In this document: positions 9,701-17,978 of the stretch, one piece after another
Layout: the number at the start of each line of letters is the position of its first letter
Position numbering within the stretch: the stretch's first letter is position 1
Source: UBA10349 sp003485905
GTDB taxonomy: Bacteria > Pseudomonadota > Gammaproteobacteria > Arenicellales > Arenicellaceae
Assembly (NCBI GenBank): GCA_943787185.1
Contig: CALSLL010000001.1
Location: 496,001 to 560,000 of the forward strand
DNA: 64,000 nt
Direction: 5' to 3'
Notes under the pieces: model-generated
What the model saw: the letters and a program-made list of their open reading frames with translations, nothing else
What the model was told of the DNA's origin: nothing
The model's database searches: none
Program-made: the position numbers and the translations under genes

Positions 9701-10141
9701 ATGCAGTTAGATTTTTTCGTCGTGGTAGCGCTTACAGGCTTGTTAGCAGCATACCTACATTTAGTTATGGGCCAATGGGCGGATCGAATAGGGCTAATTC
9801 GGTTAGATTTTTCCCGTGTCATGGCCGACCTTACTTTTGGTAAGTCGATGGAAGGAGAAGCACCTTATTGGGCAGGCTTTATGGTTGTTATGCTTAATGG
9901 TGTGTTCCTTGCATTACTGTACGCAACAGTTATAGGGCCGCACCTACCTGGGGAACCAGTTATCAGGGGCTTTTTGTATGGGATCATTCTATTTTTTGCA
10001 TCCAGCTTGTTTTTTATACCAGTGTATATCAAAGAAGGGTTTTTCCTGTCTCACGTCTCATCGAAGGCGTGGATTTCAGTGCTTATGGTACATCTCGTAT
10101 TTGGATTGGTCGTAGGCTGGCTTAGTCCAGTTCTTTCGTAA
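9701..10141 (+). CDS. Small four-helix membrane protein of unknown function
   Basis: 146 aa with four hydrophobic segments (residues ~5-22, 56-78, 86-110 and 122-143). The loop after helix 1 has QWADRIGLIRLDFSRVMADLTFG. I do not recognise a named family with certainty. The ribosome site is GAGGGATTAA. It leads the operon that continues with a sodium:solute symporter and the transhydroxylase subunits, so a role in transport or membrane attachment is possible but unproven. Confidence 0.7.
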   Translation: MQLDFFVVVALTGLLAAYLHLVMGQWADRIGLIRLDFSRVMADLTFGKSMEGEAPYWAGFMVVMLNGVFLALLYATVIGPHLPGEPVIRGFLYGIILFFASSLFFIPVYIKEGFFLSHVSSKAWISVLMVHLVFGLVVGWLSPVLS

Positions 10142-10250
10142 AACAAATCTGCAGCAAATAGTCGTAGATCAATAACCAAATTACCTGACTAAGCAAGCGA
10201 AACCCTCTCCTATATTCAAGGTCAGTACACCAAACATTCAGGAATTTATT

Positions 10251-11738
10251 ATGAACACAGGAATCCTAATAGCAGTTCTAATATATGAGATAGGTATTAT
10301 TCTCGGTGTTGGACTTTGGATCGCCCGGCGTGAAGCCAAACACCCTAAACGTGAAGGCGATTTTGCATTAGCGGGACGCGATTTGCCTGTTCCGGTAGTT
10401 GCAATCACTTTGGCCCTCACTGTACTAGGTACAGCGCATATTCTAGGCGTATTCGAAATGGCATGGGTGTTTGGCGCTGCAGCCGTGTGGTTTAGCATCG
10501 CCCATGTCATCTTACTAGTTCTGGTTTGCCTTTCCACCGGTCTATGGGTGCGCCGTTTAGGCTTGACCACCGTCCCTGAGATATTGGATATGCTTTATGG
10601 CCGCGGCACAAGGCTACTTGTTTCTTGCACCATGGCAGGAGTCATATTCGGAATTCTGACCATTGAGACTCAAGGTATCGGTATTATTATTTCATCCATG
10701 ACTGGCTGGACTATTAAAAATGGTGCGGTTGTAGGAGGCATATTAGGGATATTCTATGTGGTACTAGCGGGCATGAAAGAGATTGGCTGGCTAAACTTGG
10801 TTAATGCCGTCGTTATGTACGTAGGCTTAATCCTCGCAACCATCTTTCTAGCCTTCAGACTACCTGGCGGGAACTATAGTTCAGTTGCAGAGTATTACAC
10901 CTCTTCTGGCAATGACTTTATGCTCAGCATATACGGCACACCGGAAATATTTTTTGCCTTTGCAGTCGGTTCAGTTATTGCGGTTGTGTTTAGCCAAAGT
11001 ATCAACCAAATGCTAATGCAGCCTTGTATGTCTGCTGCCAGCGAGAAAACTATTCGCAAAGCGCTCTGGATAGCAGCTCCTCTAAACGGAATGTTTGGTG
11101 TGTTTGCCGTGGTTATTGGCCTAACCGCAAAAACAATCCCCGAGTTTGCTGCTTTAGGGCCTAAAGTAGCCGCGACTACCATGCTTATCAACTATCTGCC
11201 TACCTGGCTCGCGGCGGTACTACTAGCATCGTTTTTGGCCGCTATCTTATCTACGTTTGCGATGACCAGCCTGGCACCAGCAACGATTGTTACCATTGAT
11301 ATTTATAAAAACCTGTATCGGCCCAATGCCTCGGAAGCAGAGCTGACCAGAGTAATGCGTATTCTGATCGTCGGACTCGCTATTGTCGCCATGTCTGTTG
11401 CTGCATTTTTACCGCCAATTCTTGCCGCGATGAATTGGCTATTCTCCTGGCTAGTACCGGTTTTTTGGGTAGTAGTGTTCGGCTTATATTGGAAGCGCAG
11501 TAGCGCAGTAGCAATAAGCACCTTAGTCGCTGCCTGGATTGCAAACTCACTTTGGTCGTTCACCTCTCTGCCAACGATTCTGAATATGCAAGATGGCCTC
11601 AACCCCTATGTCACCCTGGCAGTCACTTTATTTGTCAGTATTTTCGGCAATCTCATCGTCAAAGGTAAACCCGGTTTTTTTAGTAGCGCTGAATACCAGA
11701 CTCGACTAAAAAATCAATCTACGAATGCCAGCGCTTAG
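10251..11738 (+). CDS. Sodium:solute symporter (SSS family)
   Basis: 495 aa with about 13 predicted membrane helices, as expected of SSS/SLC5 proteins. Family features are the early FALAGRDLPVPVVAITLALTVLG segment, GLTTVPEILDMLYGRGTR, and the helix around FAFAVGSVIAVVFSQSINQ. It should import an organic solute with Na+. It is followed by two tiny membrane-protein genes and then the molybdoenzyme, so the imported solute is probably the molybdoenzyme's substrate or a precursor. AGGA precedes the ATG at a suitable distance. Confidence 0.85.
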   Translation: MNTGILIAVLIYEIGIILGVGLWIARREAKHPKREGDFALAGRDLPVPVVAITLALTVLGTAHILGVFEMAWVFGAAAVWFSIAHVILLVLVCLSTGLWVRRLGLTTVPEILDMLYGRGTRLLVSCTMAGVIFGILTIETQGIGIIISSMTGWTIKNGAVVGGILGIFYVVLAGMKEIGWLNLVNAVVMYVGLILATIFLAFRLPGGNYSSVAEYYTSSGNDFMLSIYGTPEIFFAFAVGSVIAVVFSQSINQMLMQPCMSAASEKTIRKALWIAAPLNGMFGVFAVVIGLTAKTIPEFAALGPKVAATTMLINYLPTWLAAVLLASFLAAILSTFAMTSLAPATIVTIDIYKNLYRPNASEAELTRVMRILIVGLAIVAMSVAAFLPPILAAMNWLFSWLVPVFWVVVFGLYWKRSSAVAISTLVAAWIANSLWSFTSLPTILNMQDGLNPYVTLAVTLFVSIFGNLIVKGKPGFFSSAEYQTRLKNQSTNASA

Positions 11739-11757
11739 CTGAGCAGGAGAAGAAACT

Positions 11758-11880
11758 ATGTTTTGGAATATATTTTTTAATTCTTTGATTCTCATCTTCA
11801 CAATCATAATTGTCGGCTGGGGAATTTCTCGTTTTTTCGACAAACGATCAAACGCAAACAAACCGACAGGAACGGAGTAA
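11758..11880 (+). CDS. 40-aa single-span membrane protein
   Basis: Encodes a 40-residue protein with one helix (NSLILIFTIIIVGWGI) and a basic, polar tail (SRFFDKRSNANK). CAGGAGAAGAAACT before the ATG is a strong ribosome site. It begins 19 bp after the symporter stop, and its own stop lies 3 bp before the next ATG. Size and position suggest a small accessory subunit of the symporter; such partners are known for some SSS-type carriers, but this is inference. Confidence 0.65.
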   Translation: MFWNIFFNSLILIFTIIIVGWGISRFFDKRSNANKPTGTE

Positions 11881-11883
11881 ACG

Positions 11884-12015
11884 ATGGATGAATTAGCAGT
11901 CACAAGACTTTGGATGTATGGCGTAGTTGCATCGATGGTGGTGTTCGGTGTATTCGCTCTTATTGGCTACTGTCGACTAGACAAAGAAGACAGGCAAACA
12001 AAAACCGACGATTAA
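11884..12015 (+). CDS. 43-aa single-span membrane protein
   Basis: A 43-residue protein with an acidic start (MDELAVTRLW), one helix (YGVVASMVVFGVFALIGY) and a charged tail (CRLDKEDRQTK). GGAG at the end of the preceding gene serves as the ribosome site, implying translational coupling. The two tiny proteins in tandem after the symporter look like a paired accessory unit. No family recognised. Confidence 0.62.
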   Translation: MDELAVTRLWMYGVVASMVVFGVFALIGYCRLDKEDRQTKTDD

Positions 12016-12098
12016 GAACCTTTGACGTCGCCCAGGTAGTTACCTACTGAATAGTACCAAACGCTTTATCAAGCGCCCAAACTGGAGAATTTGATCAG

Positions 12099-15074
12099 AT
12101 GTACTTGTATACCCTGCTATACGGAATTGCCCTCGCCTTGCGATTCATCGCCCTGCTCTACCCTGACTTCAGGAAACACTTGAAAGAGCACAACATGGTT
12201 GTGCAAATCAAACTAGAAAATAACAAAGTTGGCCGTTATTACATTATTGAAGACGGCAAGATATCTACCAAGGCAGCAATTCATCCCAAGCCAGACGTCA
12301 CCATGCAGTTCAAGAATCGGCGTATTGCACATCGAGTTCTCACGCCTCCCAAAGACTATGGTGAATTAGTCCACGCCGGTAAAAACTTCCAAATGAGTGC
12401 CACAGGCGAAGATACATTAGTTTGTTGGTGGATGATCACGTTAGGAAAAATGCTCTCCGCAGGCTGGAAAATCGGTCAGAAAATGCCGAATGGTGAAACG
12501 CGGCTGGTCAACAATACAAATGGTGGTCCTGTGTACGTCTATGTTAAGGACGGCAAAATCGTTCGAACAACACCGATCGAACTCGATGACAAAGATGCTC
12601 CCTCGTGGAGTATTCACGCTCGGGGTAAGACATTCACGCCACCGCGACGAGCCACGGTTCCAGCCTACTCTCTTGGCTGGAAATCAATGATTAACTCAAA
12701 GGAACGAAACCTGTACCCGATGAAGCGTGTAGATTTCGATCCAAATGGGGAACGAAACCCTCAAAACCGGGGCAAATCGGGATACGAAAGAATTAGCTGG
12801 GATGAGGCACTGGACATAGTCTCAGGCGAGTTCAAACGCGTTAAACGAGATTGTGGCCCAGGTGCTATCGCACTAAGTCATGGATCCCATCACAACTGGG
12901 GCAATGTAGGTTATTACCTAAGCTCAATGCTGCGCTTTTTCAACGGCATCGGCTTTACCCGAGTTATGCATAACCCGGATAGCTGGGAAGGCTGGTATTG
13001 GGGTGGTGTGCATCATTACGGTCATAGCATGCGTCTTGGCAGCCCTGAGCCCTTTGGTCAGGTTGAAGATTGCCTTAAAAATGCTGAAATGATCGTATTT
13101 TGGTCCAGCGACCCGGAAGCAACCAATGGTTTGTATGCGGGCTATGAAGGCACTATACGCCGACTATGGGCGAAAGAACTCGGCATCAAAATGGTGCATA
13201 TTGACCCGCATTGGAATCAAACCGCCGGCTTTTTTGGCGGAAAATGGATTGCACCAAAACCTGGTACCGACCCAGCACTTGCGCAAGCGCTATGTCATGT
13301 TTGGATTGAAGAAGACCTGTACGACAAAGATTTTGTTGAAAACCGTACGACAGGTTTCGATGAATGGGCCGCGCATATTATGGGTAAGGAAGATGGCACT
13401 CCGAAATCACCAGAATGGGCCTCTTTGGAAACCGGTATTCCCGCCCGCGATATTCGTGCGCTCGCCCGTGAATGGGGTAAAAAGAAAACCTACCTTGGCG
13501 CTGGTGGACTAGGCGGAGGTTTTGGTGGTGCTTGCCGCACCGCGACCGGCACGCAATGGGCCCGAATGATGGTCATATTGATGGCCATGCAAGGTTTGGG
13601 AAGACCAGGGACTAATTTTGGGAATCTGCAACAAGGGGCCCCTCACGACTATACGTTCTGGTTCCCGGGCTATGCCGAAGGTGGTATTTCCGGTGATCTC
13701 ACTCATACAGGTGGCGCATTGGTAACCTACCCACGCATGCCACACGTTATGAGCATGAATAACTGCAAACAAATGGTATCTCGCCTGCAACTGCCAGACG
13801 CTATTTTAAACGGTGAAGCTGAAGGATATATGACCGACCCTACGTCAATGCATGGTCAGTTCTCGTCGTTCAAATACCCTGCCCCCGGTCATTCCAAGAT
13901 TCAAATACTCTACAAATACGGTGGCGCCTCTATCGGCACGATGAATAACTCCAATCGATGGATTCAGATGTATCAATCTGAAAACCTGCCATTTGTAGTA
14001 AGCCAATCAATTTGGTTCGAAGGCGAGACAAAATTCGCCGATATCATTTTACCCGCATGCACCAACTTTGAGCGTTGGGACATAGGCGAATGGGCATCAG
14101 CTGGAGGATACGGGCATCAATTCTACAACCAGGTAAATCACCGCATGGTGACATTGCAGGCAAAATGTCAGGAACCTGCCGGGGAGTCAAAATCCGATTA
14201 CCAAATATTTTTTGAATTGGCCAATCGGATGGGACTCGGTTTGTATTTCTCTGAAGGCTGTACAGAACTGGATTGGGCAAAGCGTATTTTTGATGCCTCT
14301 GACGTATCCAAAATGATCTCATGGAAAAAATTCCTTAAAAAAGGTTACTACGCTGTGCCGCCTGATGAACCCGAAGCTCGTGCACCAACCGCTTTCAAGT
14401 GGTTCTACGAAGGACGAAAAAAAGACGTTCCTGAACCACATCCGCTGCCAGCTGATTACAGCGAAGAGTTTCAGAAAGGTTTGCAGACCCAATCCGGCAA
14501 AATTGAGTTTATTCCGGAATCCTTAAAGAAATTTGACGACCCGGATCGCCCACCGTTGAATAAATACATGCCCAGCTGGGAAGGCACCCAAACATCGGAT
14601 CTATACAAGAAATTTCCGCTGCAGTTGATTTCATCGCACGCTAGATACAGCTTTCATACATTAGGTGATGGTAAAGACAGCACGATTAACGATATACGCG
14701 ATCACCGTATGCTGATCGATGGGCACTACTACTGGATTGCTCGAGTCAACAAATCCGACGCTAAAGCTCGTGGCGTTAAGCACAGCGATTTAATAGTGTT
14801 ACACAACGATCGCGGATCTGTTATTTGCGCAGCCTATCTAACCGAACGCGTAAGGCCAGGGGTCGTACAAGCTTACGAATCTTCGGCGATTTATGAACCC
14901 GTCGGCGAACCGGGTAAATCAACCGATCGTGGTGGCTGTGTAAATCAATTAACCAACCAACGTTCACAATCCAAAAAGTCATCTGCCATGGCACCTAATG
15001 CCTGCCTCATCGAATTTAAACTCTATTCAGCGGACGCAAGTCCGCATAATAAAACCGCGGAGGCCGAAGCATGA
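12099..15074 (+). CDS. Transhydroxylase-type molybdopterin oxidoreductase, large subunit, with SCP2-like N-terminal domain
   Basis: 991 aa. Residues ~125-985 closely resemble the alpha subunit of Pelobacter pyrogallol-phloroglucinol transhydroxylase: NGGPVYVYVKDGKI, ARGKTFTPPRRAT, SHHNWGNVGY, HNPDSWEGWYWGG, GYAEGGISGD, SIWFEGETKFADIILPACTN and DRGGCVNQLT. By alignment the key residues His144, Asp174 and Mo ligand Ser175 of Pelobacter are His264, Asp294 and Ser295 here. Residues 1-~125 are extra and look like an SCP2 sterol-carrier-type fold (KPDVTMQFKN, then GELVHAGKNFQMSATGED). There is no Tat signal. The stop overlaps the start of the small subunit (ATGA). The reaction is probably hydroxyl transfer or reduction on a polyhydroxylated aromatic. 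Confidence 0.88.
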   Translation: MYLYTLLYGIALALRFIALLYPDFRKHLKEHNMVVQIKLENNKVGRYYIIEDGKISTKAAIHPKPDVTMQFKNRRIAHRVLTPPKDYGELVHAGKNFQMSATGEDTLVCWWMITLGKMLSAGWKIGQKMPNGETRLVNNTNGGPVYVYVKDGKIVRTTPIELDDKDAPSWSIHARGKTFTPPRRATVPAYSLGWKSMINSKERNLYPMKRVDFDPNGERNPQNRGKSGYERISWDEALDIVSGEFKRVKRDCGPGAIALSHGSHHNWGNVGYYLSSMLRFFNGIGFTRVMHNPDSWEGWYWGGVHHYGHSMRLGSPEPFGQVEDCLKNAEMIVFWSSDPEATNGLYAGYEGTIRRLWAKELGIKMVHIDPHWNQTAGFFGGKWIAPKPGTDPALAQALCHVWIEEDLYDKDFVENRTTGFDEWAAHIMGKEDGTPKSPEWASLETGIPARDIRALAREWGKKKTYLGAGGLGGGFGGACRTATGTQWARMMVILMAMQGLGRPGTNFGNLQQGAPHDYTFWFPGYAEGGISGDLTHTGGALVTYPRMPHVMSMNNCKQMVSRLQLPDAILNGEAEGYMTDPTSMHGQFSSFKYPAPGHSKIQILYKYGGASIGTMNNSNRWIQMYQSENLPFVVSQSIWFEGETKFADIILPACTNFERWDIGEWASAGGYGHQFYNQVNHRMVTLQAKCQEPAGESKSDYQIFFELANRMGLGLYFSEGCTELDWAKRIFDASDVSKMISWKKFLKKGYYAVPPDEPEARAPTAFKWFYEGRKKDVPEPHPLPADYSEEFQKGLQTQSGKIEFIPESLKKFDDPDRPPLNKYMPSWEGTQTSDLYKKFPLQLISSHARYSFHTLGDGKDSTINDIRDHRMLIDGHYYWIARVNKSDAKARGVKHSDLIVLHNDRGSVICAAYLTERVRPGVVQAYESSAIYEPVGEPGKSTDRGGCVNQLTNQRSQSKKSSAMAPNACLIEFKLYSADASPHNKTAEAEA

Positions 15075-15925
15075 AAAAGTGGAATATGATTGTTGACGTT
15101 GCTCGTTGCCACAATTGCTACAACTGCTTCATTACAACCAAAGATGAATATGTGGCACAAGAACACAAAGGCTACACTGCCCCACAGCCCCTGCACGGAC
15201 ATTCTTGGGTTGATATGGAGTACCGTGAAGCCGGTAAGTGGCCAATAGTTGAAACAAATTTCCGCCCGGTCATGTGCAACCACTGCGATGACGCACCGTG
15301 CATGAAGGCAGCAACCGGTGATGCAATCAAAAAACGGGACGACGGCATCGTTATTATTGATCCAGAAAAATCAAAAGGTCAAAAGCAAATTGTCGATGCT
15401 TGCCCGTATGGCGCAATTTACTGGAATGAAGAGGAACAGATCCCACAAGCGTGGCCATTTGATGCTCATTTACTTGATCAGGGCTGGGAAAAAACAAAAA
15501 TAGAAATGGCTTGCCCTACTGACGTTCTAAAATCAGTAAAAGTAAGCGATAAAAAGATGCAGCAAATAGCCAAAGAAGAAAACCTAACCACTCTGGAACC
15601 TAAGTTAGGAGCTAAGCCACGGGTTTACTACAAGAATAACCATTTGTTTGAAGCATGCTTTATTGCCGGTACTGTGGTAACCAAAGTGCAAGACCGAGAA
15701 GAGTGCCTTGAAGGTGTCACTGTCAACGCGATTCGCAATGGCGAATCAATTGGTGGCGCCACAACCGATGGCTTTGGCGAATTCAAAATAAAAGAGATTT
15801 ATCCTAATGAAGACTCAATCACACTTGAAGTAGAACATAATGGAAAAGTCGTCAAGAAATTGGATGTTGAACTTCCAGACAGCACCTATATAGGTGTTAT
15901 CGATATAGATAGCATAGAAGTTTAA
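15071..15925 (+). CDS. Transhydroxylase-type Fe-S small subunit with degenerate cluster set
   Basis: 284 aa. It matches the beta subunit of pyrogallol-phloroglucinol transhydroxylase throughout (MIVDVARCHNCYNCF, RPVMCNHCDDAPC, IIDPEKSKGQK, CPYGAIYWNEEE, KPRVYYKN) and ends in the family's beta-sandwich domain (residues ~205-284; GATTDGFGEFKIKEI). Cluster-type cysteines present are 13, 16, 19, 69, 72, 77, 111 and 148. The Pelobacter protein has twelve; here position 23 is Thr, the CTMC pair is replaced by the WPFD segment (128-131), and one later Cys is gone. By the usual pairing in this family, those four losses all belong to one [4Fe-4S] cluster, leaving two. Translationally coupled to the large subunit. 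Confidence 0.88.
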   Translation: MKKWNMIVDVARCHNCYNCFITTKDEYVAQEHKGYTAPQPLHGHSWVDMEYREAGKWPIVETNFRPVMCNHCDDAPCMKAATGDAIKKRDDGIVIIDPEKSKGQKQIVDACPYGAIYWNEEEQIPQAWPFDAHLLDQGWEKTKIEMACPTDVLKSVKVSDKKMQQIAKEENLTTLEPKLGAKPRVYYKNNHLFEACFIAGTVVTKVQDREECLEGVTVNAIRNGESIGGATTDGFGEFKIKEIYPNEDSITLEVEHNGKVVKKLDVELPDSTYIGVIDIDSIEV

Positions 15926-15935
15926 CGGCTTATGC

Positions 15936-16712
15936 ATGGCTAGTACCACCAAAAATACCGGAACGCGCGGAATTCAGGTGATTGCTCGTGCTGCCAAAGT
16001 TCTCCGATCTCTGGAAGGAGAACCGGATGGTCTCAGCTTACGGGAAATTGCAGACAAGGTTGGCCTGGCAAGGTCTACTGTGCAACGCATAGTCGGCGCT
16101 CTGGTTGATGAGCAACTTCTAATTGCAGCAACACCAAATGCCAGGGTAAAACTTGGCCCTTCCCTAATAAGACTGGCCGCTTCCGCAAATATTGACTTTG
16201 GCGAGCTACTCAAACCTTACATGCAGGACCTTTCTCGTCTGATTGAGGAAACCGTTGATTTATCGGTACTTAAGGGCAAACGAGCAGTGTTTATAAATCA
16301 GGTGGCAGCTCGAAATCGTCGTTTACAGGCTGTATCGCATATTGGTGATGCTTTTCCATTACATTGCACTGCGAATGGTAAAGCGCTAATGGCAACGATG
16401 GCAGAACCTGAGCTTGATAAATACCTAAAGACCAAATTAGAAAAATTCACACCCAACACTATTACGGATGTAATTGGGTTAATCACAGAAATTGAAGATT
16501 TCCAACAGAACTTAATTGCAGTAGATCGAGAAGAGCATACAGAGGGCATATGTGCAGTGGGCACTTCTTTTAAAGACCCCTTTAGCCAAGTTTTGGCGTT
16601 ATCAGTTCCAATACCCGCACATCGATTTTCTCAAGTTGAGTCCGTCGTTAGCCAAGCACTGCTCGAATGCCGGAACGCAATAATCTTAGCGTTAGGTAAG
16701 CAACCCAGCTAG
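15936..16712 (+). CDS. IclR-family transcriptional regulator
   Basis: 258 aa, the usual length. Winged helix at residues ~10-75 (IQVIARAAKVLRSLE, LSLREIADKVGLARSTVQRI), then the effector domain with FPLHCTANGKALMA and GICAVGTSFKDPF. It starts 10 bp after the transhydroxylase small subunit, so it is probably the last gene of that operon and an autoregulator of the symporter-transhydroxylase unit. It differs clearly from the other IclR protein at 1154. Confidence 0.9.
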   Translation: MASTTKNTGTRGIQVIARAAKVLRSLEGEPDGLSLREIADKVGLARSTVQRIVGALVDEQLLIAATPNARVKLGPSLIRLAASANIDFGELLKPYMQDLSRLIEETVDLSVLKGKRAVFINQVAARNRRLQAVSHIGDAFPLHCTANGKALMATMAEPELDKYLKTKLEKFTPNTITDVIGLITEIEDFQQNLIAVDREEHTEGICAVGTSFKDPFSQVLALSVPIPAHRFSQVESVVSQALLECRNAIILALGKQPS

Positions 16713-16803
16713 ACAAACCACTGCATTATTCCTTCCCTGTCGTATCCCCTCTAGTATCCCCTGTAGCCTCACAACCGCCCAATCACATCTAACTAACTGC
16801 GTA

Positions 16804-17805
16804 CTACCGCGACCGTAAAAATTGACTCGCTGACTCAAGCTCACAATTGTTCATATACATCTTCAATTCTGGAGAGTAGAGCATAGTTCGCGAATGAGAC
16901 ATCGATCCAGTCAAATACTCCGGGTCTTCCAAAGTAAATTCTGCTTCAAGACGAGTACCGTCTTCACCTAAACGGTAACGCTCAACCACGTGTTTTTGAG
17001 TACTCGATGGCACGCCAAATTGATAAGGCGATCTGTGAAAAGTAAAATTAGTCGTATCCACCACTAAAGTATCGTCTTCCCACCGGCCGATAGAATGGCC
17101 CTTCGGAAATAAGGTTTGTTGATCTGGATGAGGGCGACCATCCATATAGACCGTGCGTTCTTCGGCATCGCGCTCACTATTGATCATTACTATTTCCTCA
17201 TCCTCTAAGACTACAATTTCCATTAAGTAGAGATTTGTAGAAACAAACGCACCTGGTGTGGGACGCCCCAGGCATTGTGCATTTGGGTTGTCACTAGATA
17301 GTGGGTCAAAATCAGTCGCAGCTTGTTTGGCTTTATCATTCAGCGGCAACAAGGCCCTAAACAAACCATCAAAACCACCTGGGTAATCTGGGAACGACGA
17401 TTCATCGGCAATCCATTTTCCAGCAACACTGGTACTAACCGCACTCCCATCAGGCACTGCTATGTTTGACGTAAGCCTACGCTGGCCATCGATATCGAGA
17501 GTTTCCATTATTCCGTATCGTTGACCATTATTTTTCGGGTGCACTCTTACAGTCACCTCATCACCTGGCTTAACAGAATCTTTACTCCAGCCTCTTCTTA
17601 TCGAAGTGCTTACAGAGCCTAATTGAACTTCCCACTCGACAAGCTCCTGTTGCTCATTTGTAGTCTCAATGATCATGTAGACATGAGGGTTTCGCCAATT
17701 GAAATCTAATACCTTCCCTTCAAACGCCAAAATAGAATCCATATCAATACCGACATCACTATGATGCGCGTGTAATACAGGCGTGAAGATTAAAAATACA
17801 CACAA
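16804..17805 (-). CDS. Secreted 'AHH' protein, DUF6152-like (copy B)
   Basis: 333 aa from the only standard start in the open stretch, a TTG. From there the signal peptide would be just MCVFLIFTPVLHA, too short and with no basic residue. A GGAG ribosome site aligns better with an in-frame ATC at 17820, giving (M)NKLVLCVFLIFTPVLHA and then mature HHSDVG. Family marks: FNWRNPH 28 residues into the mature chain, GHSIGRWEDDTLVVDTTNF, and a late Cys (NNCELES). Closest to the 25331 copy (both have HRSP then GVPS and KHVVEKYRL/KHVVERYRL). Last gene of the leftward block after the flavin dehydrogenase. Confidence 0.72.
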   Translation of the reverse strand: MCVFLIFTPVLHAHHSDVGIDMDSILAFEGKVLDFNWRNPHVYMIIETTNEQQELVEWEVQLGSVSTSIRRGWSKDSVKPGDEVTVRVHPKNNGQRYGIMETLDIDGQRRLTSNIAVPDGSAVSTSVAGKWIADESSFPDYPGGFDGLFRALLPLNDKAKQAATDFDPLSSDNPNAQCLGRPTPGAFVSTNLYLMEIVVLEDEEIVMINSERDAEERTVYMDGRPHPDQQTLFPKGHSIGRWEDDTLVVDTTNFTFHRSPYQFGVPSSTQKHVVERYRLGEDGTRLEAEFTLEDPEYLTGSMSHSRTMLYSPELKMYMNNCELESASQFLRSR

Positions 17806-17978
17806 AACTAACTTATTGATGACGATATCTCCGAAAAGAATTGCAGGTTGGGCGTAAGTTTAACCGATTCCTACCCGTTGATTAAACCTTCACTTCTATA
17901 AATTTTTTCCTCAATTCATCCAATCTATAACAGTACTAAACCTAAGCCACGCGGTTGTGCCTGACTTTAAACTGTGTA

